In this document: piece after piece, positions 53,451 through 62,896 of the stretch
Position numbering within the stretch: position 1 is the stretch's first letter
How the letters are laid out: each line of letters starts with the position of its first letter
Origin: Acidobacteriota bacterium
GTDB taxonomy: Bacteria > Acidobacteriota > Thermoanaerobaculia > Multivoradales > Multivoraceae
Length of the DNA stretch: 64,000 bases
Reading direction: 5' to 3'
Assembly: GCA_003388555.1 (NCBI GenBank)
Contig: QQVD01000068.1
Location: forward strand, 262,387-326,386
Notes under the pieces: model-generated
The model's database searches: none
Seen by the model: the letters and a program-made list of their open reading frames with translations, nothing else
Told to the model about the DNA's origin: nothing
Position numbers and translations under genes: made by a program

Positions 53451-54236
53451 ATGAGCGTCAGCCGAGCCGCCGATCCCGATTCCATCTGCTCTGTCTTCGA
53501 GGACCTCGCCCGACGGGTCGACGGCCTCGAATTCTCGTCGCCCGTCGCACACGTCTACAACCCGCTGCGCTACGCCCGCGAGGGCTTCTTCGGCTACCTC
53601 GAGCGCTACGCCGCGGCGCCGCGACGTGGAGCCTCGGCGAAGACGCCCCGCGGCCGCAGCCTCTTCCTCGGCATGAACCCCGGCCCCTGGGGCATGGCCC
53701 AGACCGGGGTACCGTTCGGCACCGTCTCCAACGCGCGGGACTGGCTCGGCCTGGGTGGAGCGCGCATCGAGCGGCCCGACGGCGAGCACCCGAAGCGCCC
53801 GGTCCTCGGCTTCGAGTGTCCGCGCGAGGAGGTCTCGGGAAGCCGCTTCTGGGGTTGGGCTCAGGAGCGCTTCGGCACGCCGGAGAGCTTCTTCGCGTCG
53901 CACTTCGTCCTCAACTACTGCCCACTCCTCTTCCTCGATCGCGGCGGACGCAACCTCACGCCCGACAAGCTCCGTGCCGACGAGCGCGGCCCGCTCCTGG
54001 AAGCTTGCGACGAGGCTGTGTCGCGCTTCGTCGAAGCCGAGCGTCCGGTGCGCATCGTCGGCATCGGCGTCTTCGCCGAGCAGTGCGCGCGACGCATCGT
54101 CGAGGGGCTCGGCCTCGACACCGCGGTCGGAAGGGTGCTGCACCCGAGCCCGGCGTCGCCGCTCGCCAACCGCGGCTGGGCCGAGGCCGCTACGCGCCAA
54201 CTCCGCGAGCAGGGGATCGAGGTGCCCGGACCTTGA
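53451..54236 (+). CDS. SMUG1-type single-strand-selective uracil-DNA glycosylase
   Basis: 261 residues. The two catalytic motifs of SMUG1 are unmistakable: FLGMNPGPWGMAQTGVPFG (residues about 73-91) and the DNA-intercalating loop LHPSPASPLANRGW near residue 230. VYNPLRYAREGFFGYLERY and FVLNYCPLLFLD are also family blocks. It removes uracil and oxidised pyrimidines from DNA. SMUG1 is common in animals but patchy in bacteria. A TACGCT hexamer ends 9 bases before the ATG and no Shine-Dalgarno is visible, so the transcript may be leaderless. Confidence 0.93.
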   Translation: MSVSRAADPDSICSVFEDLARRVDGLEFSSPVAHVYNPLRYAREGFFGYLERYAAAPRRGASAKTPRGRSLFLGMNPGPWGMAQTGVPFGTVSNARDWLGLGGARIERPDGEHPKRPVLGFECPREEVSGSRFWGWAQERFGTPESFFASHFVLNYCPLLFLDRGGRNLTPDKLRADERGPLLEACDEAVSRFVEAERPVRIVGIGVFAEQCARRIVEGLGLDTAVGRVLHPSPASPLANRGWAEAATRQLREQGIEVPGP

Positions 54237-54315
54237 GTGACTGCGCTCGCGACGGCGCCCGCCGCGACTCTCCGGCGAGATCGAGCCATACCCAAGCTGC
54301 ACCGACGGGGCTGGT

Positions 54316-54321
54316 TAGGAT
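54316..54321 (+). promoter_or_regulatory. candidate -10 element TAGGAT upstream of the exporter operon
   Basis: TAGGAT in the context GGT-TAGGAT-GA, 51 bases before the membrane-fusion-protein ATG. No convincing -35. Confidence 0.35.
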
Positions 54322-54372
54322 GACGCCCCAAGCCCTCGTTGCGCCACCCCTCTGCCGCACCTCCCGACCTCG

Positions 54373-55521
54373 ATGATCCTCCCCCGGCACCCACGACTCC
54401 GCCGCCCAGTCGATACCGGCCTGGCCCTCGTCGCGACGGTGGCCCTCCTGCTCTCGGCCTGCGCCGGAGATGGCACCGATCGCGCCGACCGGGAAGTCAC
54501 GTACCGCGGCGGGTCTCAGCAACCGGCGGCCGTCGGAGGCCTCGGCCGCCTCGAGCCCGGCGACGGCGTGGTCGACCTGGTCAGCCCGACCGGCGAGGCG
54601 GTCCACAGCCTCTCGGTCGGCGAGGGCGACTCAGTCCAGGCCGGCCAGATCCTCGCCACCCTCGTGGGCTCGGCCGAGAGGCAAGCCGAGCTGGCGGTGG
54701 CCGAGCAGCAGCTGGCGCAGGCGCGCACCGCGGCGCAACGAGCCGAGCGCCTCGGTCCACTCGAGGTCGAGGCGCAGGCAGCCGAGGTGCGGCGGCTCGA
54801 GGCCGAGGTGGCGCAGGCGGAACGCGATCTGGAACGGGCGCGCTCGCTGCTCGCCGGTGAGATCTCGCCGCAGCAGGAGGTCGAGCGTGCCGAGCGCCAG
54901 CGCGACACGCTGGCGGAGGCCGCCGCTTCCGCCCGCGCCATCCTCGAGCGCGAACGCGAGCGGCTGGCGCGGGATCGCGCCGAGGCCCAGGCCGCCGTCG
55001 ACGCCGCGGCGGCGCAGCGCGATGCCGCCGAGGCCCGCTGGCAGCGATCGCTGGTGCGCTCGCCAATCGACGGCACCGTGCTCGAGGTGCTGGCCTACCC
55101 GAGTGAGCTGCCGACAGGGCCCATCCTGCGCCTCGGCGAGACCCAGTCGATGATGGCGGCGTGCGAGGTGTGGGAGAGCGACGCGCGCCGCATCCGTCTC
55201 GGCCAGCGGGCGCTGATCTCCTCGCCAGCGCTGCCCGCCGACCTGCACGGCAGCGTGGTGCGCATCGGCCGCCTCGTTCAGCCCAACGCGATCCTCGATC
55301 TCGATCCGGCGGCGGTGCGCGACGCTCGGGTCCTCGAGGTGCGCATCGCCCTCGACCCCGACGATCACGAGGTCGCGGCGCGCTTCGTACACCTTCAGGT
55401 CGACGTCGAGATCGAGATCGAGGGCGACGCCGGCGGCCGCAGGGACGTCGACGGCGATGCGCCATCGGCGCCGGACGCATCCGCCGACCAGGCAGCGGCG
55501 CGGCGGCCCACTGGAGGCTGA
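54373..55521 (+). CDS. DevB-type membrane fusion protein (lipoprotein)
   Basis: Periplasmic adaptor (HlyD family) of an ABC exporter, 382 residues. The signal peptide ends with a lipobox LLLSAC, cysteine at about residue 30, so it is an inner-membrane lipoprotein. A lipoyl half-motif VHSLSVGEGDSVQAGQILATL precedes a long Ala/Glu/Arg coiled coil (about 105-225, with AERQAELAVAEQQLAQAR), and the second lipoyl half SLVRSPIDGTVLEVLAYPSE follows. The beta-barrel and membrane-proximal parts close the protein; the last 45 residues are polar. Eight bases before the first permease gene. Together with the next three genes it forms a DevBCA-like exporter. Confidence 0.88.
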   Translation: MILPRHPRLRRPVDTGLALVATVALLLSACAGDGTDRADREVTYRGGSQQPAAVGGLGRLEPGDGVVDLVSPTGEAVHSLSVGEGDSVQAGQILATLVGSAERQAELAVAEQQLAQARTAAQRAERLGPLEVEAQAAEVRRLEAEVAQAERDLERARSLLAGEISPQQEVERAERQRDTLAEAAASARAILERERERLARDRAEAQAAVDAAAAQRDAAEARWQRSLVRSPIDGTVLEVLAYPSELPTGPILRLGETQSMMAACEVWESDARRIRLGQRALISSPALPADLHGSVVRIGRLVQPNAILDLDPAAVRDARVLEVRIALDPDDHEVAARFVHLQVDVEIEIEGDAGGRRDVDGDAPSAPDASADQAAARRPTGG

Positions 55522-55529
55522 GCTGCGTC

Positions 55530-56699
55530 ATGGGCCTGCTGCCGCGAACCGGCTCCCACTTCGGGTCTCGCACCTCACTCGCCTGGCGCAACCTGGTCCA
55601 CCGTCGCTGGCGCACCGTCGCGGCGCTGGCCGGCGTCGGCTTCACCATCCTGCTGCTGTTCATGCAGATCGGCTTCTACGACGCCTGCGTCGTCTCGGCG
55701 ACGAGAGTGCACGAGATGCTCGAGTTCGACGCCGTGGTGGTCTCGACCCACTACGTGTTCCTGCTCCAGCCCGGCTCCTTCCCCGACGGTCGTCTGGCCC
55801 TGGCGCGCTCGGCCCCGGGCGTCGCCAGCGCCGAGCCGCTGCTGGTCGGCCGCGCGCCGTGGCGCAACGCGGCGACCGGCAACTTCTACGACGTGCTCGC
55901 GATCGGGGTCGCTCCGGACCACGACCTGTTCCGCGACCCGAGCCGCAATGGAGCCCTGGAGCGGCTCTCCTCGCCGCTGCACGCGGTGGTCGATCGCGCC
56001 GGCAAGCCGATCCTCGGACCGCTCGAGGTGGGCACCCGGTCCGAGCTGCGCGATCAGCGCCTCGAGGTCGTCGCCGACTTCGAGCACGGCACCGGCTTCG
56101 TCGCCAACGGCACCGTGCTGGTCAACCCGGCGACCTTCCGGCGAGTCTTCCCCGAGGCCGCCGGGCGCACCGCCCACCTCGGGCTGATCTCCTACCATCA
56201 CGGCTCCGATCCGGAGCGCACCCTGGCGGAGATCGCGCGCCGTCTGCCCGAGGACGTCGTCGCCCTCAGCCGCGCCCAGCTCGAGCGCCGCGACCGCCGC
56301 TTCTATCTCAGCGATCGCCCGCTCGGCCTGATCTTCACCTCCGGTGTCGCGATGGCCCTCGGCGTCGGCGCCCTCGTCCTCTTCCAGATCCTCGCCAGCG
56401 ACATCTCCCACCACCTCGGCGAGTTCGCCACCCTGAAGGCGATCGGCTACCGCACCACCGCGCTGCGCCTTCAGGTGCTCGAGCAGGGCGCTCTCTTCGG
56501 GCTGCTCGGTTTCGTACCGGCGGCGCTGCTCGCGGCGTTGCTCTACGCGCTCACCAGCCGCGTCGCCGGGCTGCCGCTGGCGATGAGCCCGGGGCGCCTG
56601 CTCCTGGTGCTGGGGCTGACCCTGGCCATGTGCGGCGCCTCGGCCCTGCTCGCCATCCGTCGCCTCGAGCGGGCCGATCCGGCGGAGCTGTTTCCATGA
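55530..56699 (+). CDS. DevC-type ABC exporter permease, first copy
   Basis: 389 residues of the MacB/FtsX-like permease class. One N-terminal helix (about 28-48, AALAGVGFTILLLFMQIGFYD), a periplasmic domain of about 220 residues, and three C-terminal helices (about 275-380) in the order GVAMALGVGALVLFQILASD, LEQGALFGLLGFVPAALLAA and LLLVLGLTLAMCGASALLA. DevC-style blocks include SLAWRNLVHRRWRT and EFATLKAIGYRTTALRLQVL, which is the coupling helix toward the ATPase, and RLERADPAELFP at the C-terminus. Overlaps the next gene as ATGA. Confidence 0.9.
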   Translation: MGLLPRTGSHFGSRTSLAWRNLVHRRWRTVAALAGVGFTILLLFMQIGFYDACVVSATRVHEMLEFDAVVVSTHYVFLLQPGSFPDGRLALARSAPGVASAEPLLVGRAPWRNAATGNFYDVLAIGVAPDHDLFRDPSRNGALERLSSPLHAVVDRAGKPILGPLEVGTRSELRDQRLEVVADFEHGTGFVANGTVLVNPATFRRVFPEAAGRTAHLGLISYHHGSDPERTLAEIARRLPEDVVALSRAQLERRDRRFYLSDRPLGLIFTSGVAMALGVGALVLFQILASDISHHLGEFATLKAIGYRTTALRLQVLEQGALFGLLGFVPAALLAALLYALTSRVAGLPLAMSPGRLLLVLGLTLAMCGASALLAIRRLERADPAELFP

Positions 56700-57877
56700 T
56701 CGGGTCCGGCTCGGGTGGCGGCCGGGGGCGCCGGGTGCCGTTGGCGCGCTCGATGCTGGTGCACCGCACCGGCCGGCTCGCTGCCGCGCTGCTCGGCGTC
56801 TCGGTGGCAGTCGCGGTGATGTTCGCCGAGCTCGGCTTCCTCGGCGGCGTGCACGATTCGCTGGTGCTGCCGATCCGCGCCCTCGACGGCGACCTGGTGA
56901 TCGCCAGCCGTCTCAAGGACGACATGAACATCGAAAAGCCCTTCCCGCGATCGCGTCTGGCGCAGGCGCGTGGCGTGACCGGCGTCGAGTCGGTGACGCC
57001 GGTCTACCTGCAGTCGGGCCAGTGGCGCACGCCGGGAGGCCCACCCGCCGACCTGATGCGGGTCTTCGCGGTCGATCCGGACGACCCCGGCCTGCTGCCG
57101 CCCGGCCTCGGCCGCGAGCAGGCGCGTCGCGCCCTGCAGAGGCCCGAGGCGGTGCTCGCCGATCGCCTCGGCCGAGCCCACTTCGCCGGCATGCACGTCG
57201 GTCGACGTGGCGAGCTCGACGGCCGGCGTGCCGAAGTCGTCGGCACCTTCGCGCTCGGTCCGGACCTGCAGATGAACGGTTCGCTGATCCTCGGCATGCA
57301 GGAGCTGGCCCGGCGCTACCCCTCGCCCGACGGTGGCGACCGCCTCGACCGGGTCGAGTTCGGCGTCGTCAGGCTGCAACCGCGGGCCGCGCCGGAGGCG
57401 GTCGCGAGCGCCCTGGCCGACGCCTTGCCCGGCGACGTCGTGGTACAGCCCCCGGGCCGGCTGGCGCAACGCATCCAGTGGTTCTGGCTGCGCAACCAGC
57501 CGGTCGGCGCGGTGTTCACCATCGGCCTCGCCGTCGGTTGCGCCATCGGCACCCTGATCTGCTACCAGGTGCTGTTCAACCTGATCTCCGACCAGCTGCG
57601 CGAGCTCGCCACACTCAAGGCGATCGGCCACGGCAACGGCTACCTGCGACGCGTCGCCCTGTCGCAAGGCCTGCTGCTCGGCGTCGGCAGCTTCGCCCTG
57701 GGTCTGCTCTGGAGCGTCGCCGGCTACGGCCTGCTGCAGCGCCTGACCGGACTGACCATGGACCTCACCGCCGCGCGCGTCGGGATCATCGCGCTGCTGA
57801 CGGTGACGATGTGCCTGCTCGCCGCCCGCATCGCGGTGGTGCGGGTCGAGCGGGCCGACCCGGCGGAGCTCTTCTGA
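56696..57877 (+). CDS. DevC-type ABC exporter permease, second copy
   Basis: 393 residues with the same topology as the preceding permease: one helix near 30-50, a large periplasmic domain, then three helices in the last 130 residues. Coupling-helix block ELATLKAIGHGNGYLRRVAL and C-terminal RVERADPAELF mirror its neighbour, while the periplasmic domain differs strongly. The pair would form a heterodimeric translocator instead of the homodimer of cyanobacterial DevC. Overlaps the upstream gene as ATGA and the downstream ATPase gene by one base. Confidence 0.9.
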   Translation: MIGSGSGGGRGRRVPLARSMLVHRTGRLAAALLGVSVAVAVMFAELGFLGGVHDSLVLPIRALDGDLVIASRLKDDMNIEKPFPRSRLAQARGVTGVESVTPVYLQSGQWRTPGGPPADLMRVFAVDPDDPGLLPPGLGREQARRALQRPEAVLADRLGRAHFAGMHVGRRGELDGRRAEVVGTFALGPDLQMNGSLILGMQELARRYPSPDGGDRLDRVEFGVVRLQPRAAPEAVASALADALPGDVVVQPPGRLAQRIQWFWLRNQPVGAVFTIGLAVGCAIGTLICYQVLFNLISDQLRELATLKAIGHGNGYLRRVALSQGLLLGVGSFALGLLWSVAGYGLLQRLTGLTMDLTAARVGIIALLTVTMCLLAARIAVVRVERADPAELF

Positions 57878-59004
57878 TGCGGCCTGCGTCGACGGAGTCC
57901 GGCGAGTCCCTCGCGGTGCGCGCCCGCGGTGTCACCCACACCTACGGCGAAGCTGCCGACGACGGGCCGGTGCTGCGCGACATCGACCTCGATCTCGAGC
58001 CCGGCGAGATCGTCATCCTCACCGGCCCCTCCGGCTCCGGCAAGACCACTCTGCTGACGCTGATCGGGGCGCTGAGGCGCCTGCAGCAGGGCGAGCTCGC
58101 CGTTCTCGGCCATGCGCTCGCCGGTCTCGACGACGAGCGGCTGGTGGCGGTGCGCCGGCGCATCGGCTTCATCTTCCAGTCCCACAACCTCTTCGCATCG
58201 CTGACGGCGCGCCAGAACGTGCGTCTCGGCGCCGAGCTGCACCGCGAGCTGCTGCCCGACGCCGACCGTCTGGCCAGCGAGACGCTCGCCGCAGTCGGCC
58301 TCGGCGACAAGCTCGACTCCAAACCGGGCGAGCTGAGCGGCGGTCAGCGTCAACGGGTGGCGGTGGCGCGCGCCCTGGTCGCCTCGCCCCGCCTGGTGCT
58401 CGCCGACGAGCCGACCGCGGCGCTCGACCGCGACTCGGGCAGGCTGGTCGTCGACCTGCTGCAGCGTCTCGGCCGCGAGCACGGCACGACCACCCTGCTG
58501 GTGACCCACGACCACCGCATCCTCGACGTCGCCGACCGCATCGTCAGCATGGTCGACGGGCGCATCGCGTCGGACGTGCGCGTCGCCGAGTCGGTGCGCA
58601 TCTGCGAGTTCCTCGCCCGCACCGAGCTGTTCCGCGGCCAGACGCCGGGCGCGCTGGCCGAGATCGCCGAGCAGATGCAGCGCCTCGAGCTGGCGGCGGG
58701 CGAGACCGTCTTCGAGCAGGGCGACGCCGGCGATCGCTTCTACCTGGTGCGCAGCGGAGCGGTGGAGGTGCTGACGCGGCACGACGGCAGGCAGGACGGA
58801 GGCGAGAAGGTGCTGGCCCGGCTGGGCGAGGGCGACGTCTTCGGCGAGACCGCCCTGCTCACCCGCGAGCCCCGTAACGCCACCGTGCGGGTGGTCGAGC
58901 CGTGCGAGCTGCTGGCTCTGGGGCAGGAGGACTTCCGCACCGCTCTCGACCGCTCCAAGACCCTCGGCGAGGAGCTGCGCGACATCCTCTCGCTGCGCTC
59001 GTGA
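57877..59004 (+). CDS. DevA-type ABC ATPase fused to a cyclic-nucleotide-binding domain
   Basis: 375 residues. The N-terminal 240 are a MacB/LolD/DevA-class ATPase: Walker [17 protein letters not shown]-loop [13 protein letters not shown], signature [15 protein letters not shown], Walker [13 protein letters not shown] and the switch His in [11 protein letters not shown]. From about residue 265 to the end is a cNMP-binding (CAP_ED) domain: [32 protein letters not shown], and a phosphate-binding-cassette-like [20 protein letters not shown] with Glu and Arg in place. Binding of a nucleotide could therefore switch the exporter. This fusion is unusual. Last gene of the four-gene exporter operon. 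Confidence 0.9.
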   Translation: MRPASTESGESLAVRARGVTHTYGEAADDGPVLRDIDLDLEPGEIVILTGPSGSGKTTLLTLIGALRRLQQGELAVLGHALAGLDDERLVAVRRRIGFIFQSHNLFASLTARQNVRLGAELHRELLPDADRLASETLAAVGLGDKLDSKPGELSGGQRQRVAVARALVASPRLVLADEPTAALDRDSGRLVVDLLQRLGREHGTTTLLVTHDHRILDVADRIVSMVDGRIASDVRVAESVRICEFLARTELFRGQTPGALAEIAEQMQRLELAAGETVFEQGDAGDRFYLVRSGAVEVLTRHDGRQDGGEKVLARLGEGDVFGETALLTREPRNATVRVVEPCELLALGQEDFRTALDRSKTLGEELRDILSLRS

Positions 59005-59069
59005 GAGGTCGCAGCGGCGCAGCCACCGTGCGACCTCGGCCGGGAGAGAGACGCTGCGAGCCCCACTGG

Positions 59070-59075
59070 TAGCAT
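59070..59075 (+). promoter_or_regulatory. candidate -10 element TAGCAT
   Basis: TAGCAT in the context GG-TAGCAT-CC, 95 bases before the AAA ATPase gene, in the 166-base gap after the exporter operon. No clear -35. Confidence 0.35.
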
Positions 59076-59170
59076 CCGCCTCTGCCCAGCCGCCGAAGGC
59101 CCGGAAGCCGGCGCCGCGGCCGACGGCCGAAGGATCGGGGCGACGGCGAGGCGACGAGCGCACCACACCG

Positions 59171-60064
59171 ATGAGCCTGCACTCCCCCAGCTCCGGATCC
59201 CGCGACGGGATCGCCGCCACGGCCGTCGAACCGGTGACGGCGGACGGCGACGACACGATCCCGTTCTATCGCCCGATCCGCGACGAGGTGGAGCTCTTCC
59301 TCGCCGCCTACCGGGCCCGCCTGCCGGTGCTGCTGAAGGGTCCCACCGGGTGCGGCAAGACCCGTTTCGTCGAGGCGATGGCGCAGCGCCTCTACCGCGG
59401 CGACCTCGCCAGCGAAGGCCGTCTCGAGGTGGCCGAGCCCCTGCTCACCATCGCCTGCCACGAGGACCTCACCGCCACCGACCTGGTCGGCCGCTATCTG
59501 CTGCGCGGCGACGAGACGGTGTGGATCGACGGACCGCTCACCCGCAGCGTGCGTCAGGGCTCGATCTGCTACCTCGACGAGATCGTCGAGGCGCGCAAGG
59601 ACACCACGGTGCTGATCCACGCGCTCACCGACCATCGGCGACTGCTGCCGGTCGAGAAGCGCAGCGAGATGCTCACCGCGCACCCCGACTTCCTGCTCGT
59701 CCTGTCGTACAACCCCGGCTACCAGAGCGTGCTCAAGGACCTCAAGACGAGCACCCGGCAGCGTTTCGTGGCGATCGAGTTCGACTACCCGCCGGCCGAC
59801 GCCGAGGCCGAGATCATCGCCCACGAGGCCGACATCGACGCGCCGATGGCGGAGTCGCTGGCGCGGCTCGGCGAGCGCATCCGCGCCCTGCACCGCAGCG
59901 GCTTCGAGGACGGCGTCAGCACCAGGCTGCTGATCTACGCCGGGCAGCTGATCGCCGGCGGCATCGATCCAGTGCGCGCCTGCGAGACCGCCATCGCCCA
60001 GTCCGTCACCGACCAGCCCGACGTGCAGCAGGCGATCGTCGACCTGGTGGAGACGCTGCTCTGA
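59171..60064 (+). CDS. CbbQ/NorQ-type MoxR AAA+ ATPase
   Basis: 297 residues. AAA+ chaperone of the CbbQ/NirQ/NorQ/GpvN clade: Walker [18 protein letters not shown], the substrate-loop [14 protein letters not shown], Walker [16 protein letters not shown], sensor and arginine-finger segment [20 protein letters not shown]. Members activate or insert metal into a partner enzyme together with a VWA protein, for example nitric oxide reductase or RuBisCO. Neither target is encoded here. It overlaps the VWA partner by four bases (CTGA). Confidence 0.93.
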   Translation: MSLHSPSSGSRDGIAATAVEPVTADGDDTIPFYRPIRDEVELFLAAYRARLPVLLKGPTGCGKTRFVEAMAQRLYRGDLASEGRLEVAEPLLTIACHEDLTATDLVGRYLLRGDETVWIDGPLTRSVRQGSICYLDEIVEARKDTTVLIHALTDHRRLLPVEKRSEMLTAHPDFLLVLSYNPGYQSVLKDLKTSTRQRFVAIEFDYPPADAEAEIIAHEADIDAPMAESLARLGERIRALHRSGFEDGVSTRLLIYAGQLIAGGIDPVRACETAIAQSVTDQPDVQQAIVDLVETLL

Positions 60065-62799
60065 GCTCGATCGGGCGCGACGGAATCGACGGCATCGACG
60101 GCATCGACGCGATCGGCGGGATCTCAGCGCGGCTCGACGAGCTCCGGCGGCTCGCCGCCGCGGCCGGAGCCGACAGCCTGGCCCGTGCGCTCGATCGTCA
60201 ACCCGAGGAGGCGCGGCAGGCGCTCGCCGAGTCGCTGCCGGAGCTGCGCCTCCGCCTCGGCCACCGCCTGCTGGAGTGGCTGCGCCGCAGCCTCGACGAG
60301 CTCGTGGGACGGCCGGAGGCGGCGGCTCCGTACTTCGCGCTCGACACCCGGCGGGCGCTCGAGCTGCTCGACGAGTACGAGATCGCGGTGCATCTCGAAG
60401 CGCACCGCGCGGCACTCGAGCTCTACGCCGAGGCCTTCCTCGGCCGGACGGTGACGCTGCACGACGCCGGCGGCCCGCCGGGCACACCGCTGCTGCGCCG
60501 AGGCCGCGACCCGCGCCGCCCACCCGCACAGGCCGCGTCGTCGACCGACGCCCACTCGATCGCCCTGCCCCCGGTCGTCGCCCGCTTCGCCGAGCGAGGC
60601 GACAACCGGCGGCTGCTGCGCGCCACTCTGCTGCACCAGGTCGGGGTGCACCTGTGCGGGACGCACGCCTTCCGCTGGGATCCGGGCGACCCGCGTTTCG
60701 CTCCGACGCGCGGCTTCCGGCACGGCGAAGCGGCCGTTGACCCGGCCTCCCGCTCGCCGAGCGGCCCCGGCTTCGCCGAGTTCTACCGCGCCTTCGCCCT
60801 GCCCGACGTCGCCCGACTCTGCTTCGCGCTGCTCGAGCACCGCCGCATCGACGCGGCGCTGATGCGCCGCTTCCCCGGCTACCGGCGCGACCTGCAACGG
60901 CTGGTTCCGGCGCTGCTGCCTTCGGGGACGACGCTGCTGGCCCGCCTCGAGCGGCTGTCGCTCGGCGCCGCGGCAGAAGAGGGCGATGGCGTCCGCACCG
61001 CGGACCGCACCGATGCACCGGGCGTCGAGGTGCGGCGCCTCTTCGCGCGGGTCGCCGCCGAGGGCGCCGAGGTGCACGACAGCGCCGCCGCCACGGTCGC
61101 CCTCTGGCGGTTGCTCGAGGCGAACGAACTGCTGCAGGTCCTGCACCGCGAGATGAGCGCGGCGGTGCGCGACGCCGAGAGCGGCCCGCGCCACGCGAGT
61201 GGACCGGACCGAGCCGGCGACAGCGCCGAGAGCCACGACTCCGTCGCGGCGGACGACAGCGAGCAGGCGATCCCCGGCGCCGTCGAGCTCTCCGGCGCCC
61301 GCGCCCTGCAGGGGGAGCTGCGCGAGGAGGTGGCGCAGGCCCAGGCCGACGATGCGGCACGGCGTCGCGCCCTCGACGCCCTGCGCGAGGAGCTCGCTGC
61401 GCGTAGCGCCACGCCGCCCCAGTCGAGCTCCCTCGGCGGCGTCGAGCCGGATCGCCTCGGCGTGCTGTCGATCCAGGACGGCGACCTCTCGGCCGCAGCC
61501 GGGCTCTTCCTGCACGACCTCGAGTTCCTCGACCGCGCCAGCTCCGGCCGCTCAGACCTCGATCTGTCGCAGTGGGACGACTCCGATCTGGCCGAGGCAG
61601 CCGAGCGGATCGCCGCCGATCGCGCCGCACGCCGCGAGGACGAAGCCCTAGGCGAGCACGAGGAGCTCGCGACCTTCTTCTACGACGAGTGGGACCATCG
61701 CATTCGCGACTACCGGCTCGACTGGTGTCGGCTGGTCGAGAAGCAGCCGGTCGAGCCGCGCGACGACCAGCGCGACGACGACTTCGTGCGCCGCACCCTG
61801 CGTCGCCATCGCACCCTGCTCAACCAGGTGCGGCGTCAGTTCGAGCTGCTCAAGCCCGACGTGCAGCGCCGCCTGCGCGGTCTGATCGACGGCGAGGAGC
61901 TCGATCTCGACCGGTTGATCGAGGCCGCGGTCGACCGTCGCTGCGGCGTGCCGGCGAGCGATCGCGTCTACGCACGGCGCGACCGTCAGGAGCGCTCGGT
62001 GGCGGCTGCCTTCCTGATCGACATGAGCGCCTCCACCGACACCGAAGTCGCCGGCGACGACGACCCGGAGAGCATGGACGAGGTCATGGAAGAGGTCGCC
62101 TCACCTTCCGCCGACCCGGCGGCCGCTGGCGCCGCGACCCGCTACTCCGGCGCCATCGACGCGCGCTTCGCCGACTTCGAGCCGCGCTCGAGCTCGGGCG
62201 GCGGCGCGCCCGATCCGCAGCTCGACGCCTTCTGGACCTGGCCACCGCCGCTGCGCCAGGGACCGCGCAAGCGCCGGGTGATCGACGTCGAGAAGGAGGC
62301 GATCGTGCTGATGGCCGAGGCGTTGCGCATCCTCGGCGACCAGTACGCGGTCTACGGTTTCTCCGGCTACGGCCGGGACGCCAACGACTTCTTCGTCGCC
62401 AAGGAGTTCGATCAGCCCTACGACCGCGCCGCCGAGCACCGCCTGGCGGCGTTCGAGCCGCGCCAGAGCACCCGCATGGGGCCGGCGATCCGCCACGCAG
62501 TCGACAAGCTGGTGCGCACCGACGCCAGGGTGAAGGCCCTGCTGGTGCTCAGCGACGGCTACCCGCAGGACTGCGACTACGGTCCGGAGCGTGGCGACCG
62601 CACCTATGGAATCCAGGACACCATGGTCGCCCTGCGCGAAGCCGAGCAGCGCGGAGTGCACACCTTCTGCATCACCGTCGATCCGGCCGGTCACGACTAC
62701 CTGCGCCAGATGTGCCCGGAGCGGCGCTACCTGGTGATCGACGACGTCGCGGCGCTGCCGGGCGAGCTGCCGAAGGTCTACCGCGGCGTCACCAGCTGA
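60061..62799 (+). CDS. NorD/CbbO-type VWA protein
   Basis: Partner of the preceding AAA ATPase; 912 residues. The frame opens with CTG inside the ATPase stop codon and has no ATG, GTG or TTG in a plausible place, so CTG by coupling is the best choice. An Ile-Asp-Gly repeat marks the N-terminus. The middle is largely helical, with a low-complexity acidic insert near 380-430. The C-terminal VWA domain has the MIDAS motif [22 protein letters not shown] and [13 protein letters not shown]. An acidic loop of about 40 residues sits just after the MIDAS. Function as a metal-chelatase-like activator is known for the family; the client here is unknown. Confidence 0.9.
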   Translation: MSSIGRDGIDGIDGIDAIGGISARLDELRRLAAAAGADSLARALDRQPEEARQALAESLPELRLRLGHRLLEWLRRSLDELVGRPEAAAPYFALDTRRALELLDEYEIAVHLEAHRAALELYAEAFLGRTVTLHDAGGPPGTPLLRRGRDPRRPPAQAASSTDAHSIALPPVVARFAERGDNRRLLRATLLHQVGVHLCGTHAFRWDPGDPRFAPTRGFRHGEAAVDPASRSPSGPGFAEFYRAFALPDVARLCFALLEHRRIDAALMRRFPGYRRDLQRLVPALLPSGTTLLARLERLSLGAAAEEGDGVRTADRTDAPGVEVRRLFARVAAEGAEVHDSAAATVALWRLLEANELLQVLHREMSAAVRDAESGPRHASGPDRAGDSAESHDSVAADDSEQAIPGAVELSGARALQGELREEVAQAQADDAARRRALDALREELAARSATPPQSSSLGGVEPDRLGVLSIQDGDLSAAAGLFLHDLEFLDRASSGRSDLDLSQWDDSDLAEAAERIAADRAARREDEALGEHEELATFFYDEWDHRIRDYRLDWCRLVEKQPVEPRDDQRDDDFVRRTLRRHRTLLNQVRRQFELLKPDVQRRLRGLIDGEELDLDRLIEAAVDRRCGVPASDRVYARRDRQERSVAAAFLIDMSASTDTEVAGDDDPESMDEVMEEVASPSADPAAAGAATRYSGAIDARFADFEPRSSSGGGAPDPQLDAFWTWPPPLRQGPRKRRVIDVEKEAIVLMAEALRILGDQYAVYGFSGYGRDANDFFVAKEFDQPYDRAAEHRLAAFEPRQSTRMGPAIRHAVDKLVRTDARVKALLVLSDGYPQDCDYGPERGDRTYGIQDTMVALREAEQRGVHTFCITVDPAGHDYLRQMCPERRYLVIDDVAALPGELPKVYRGVTS

Positions 62800-62896
62800 A
62801 CCCATCGAGTCAGGCGCCGCGCGGCGTCCCACCGGCTGCCGATAAGCTGCCGCGGTCCGCGCCCACGGCGCCGACCTGGACACCGGAGGAAACGCC

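Noticed and set aside
58859..61630. 923-codon leftward frame over the AAA ATPase and VWA genes
   Set aside because: Arg/Ala/Gly/Pro-rich shadow of two well-supported rightward genes; no motif or plausible start.
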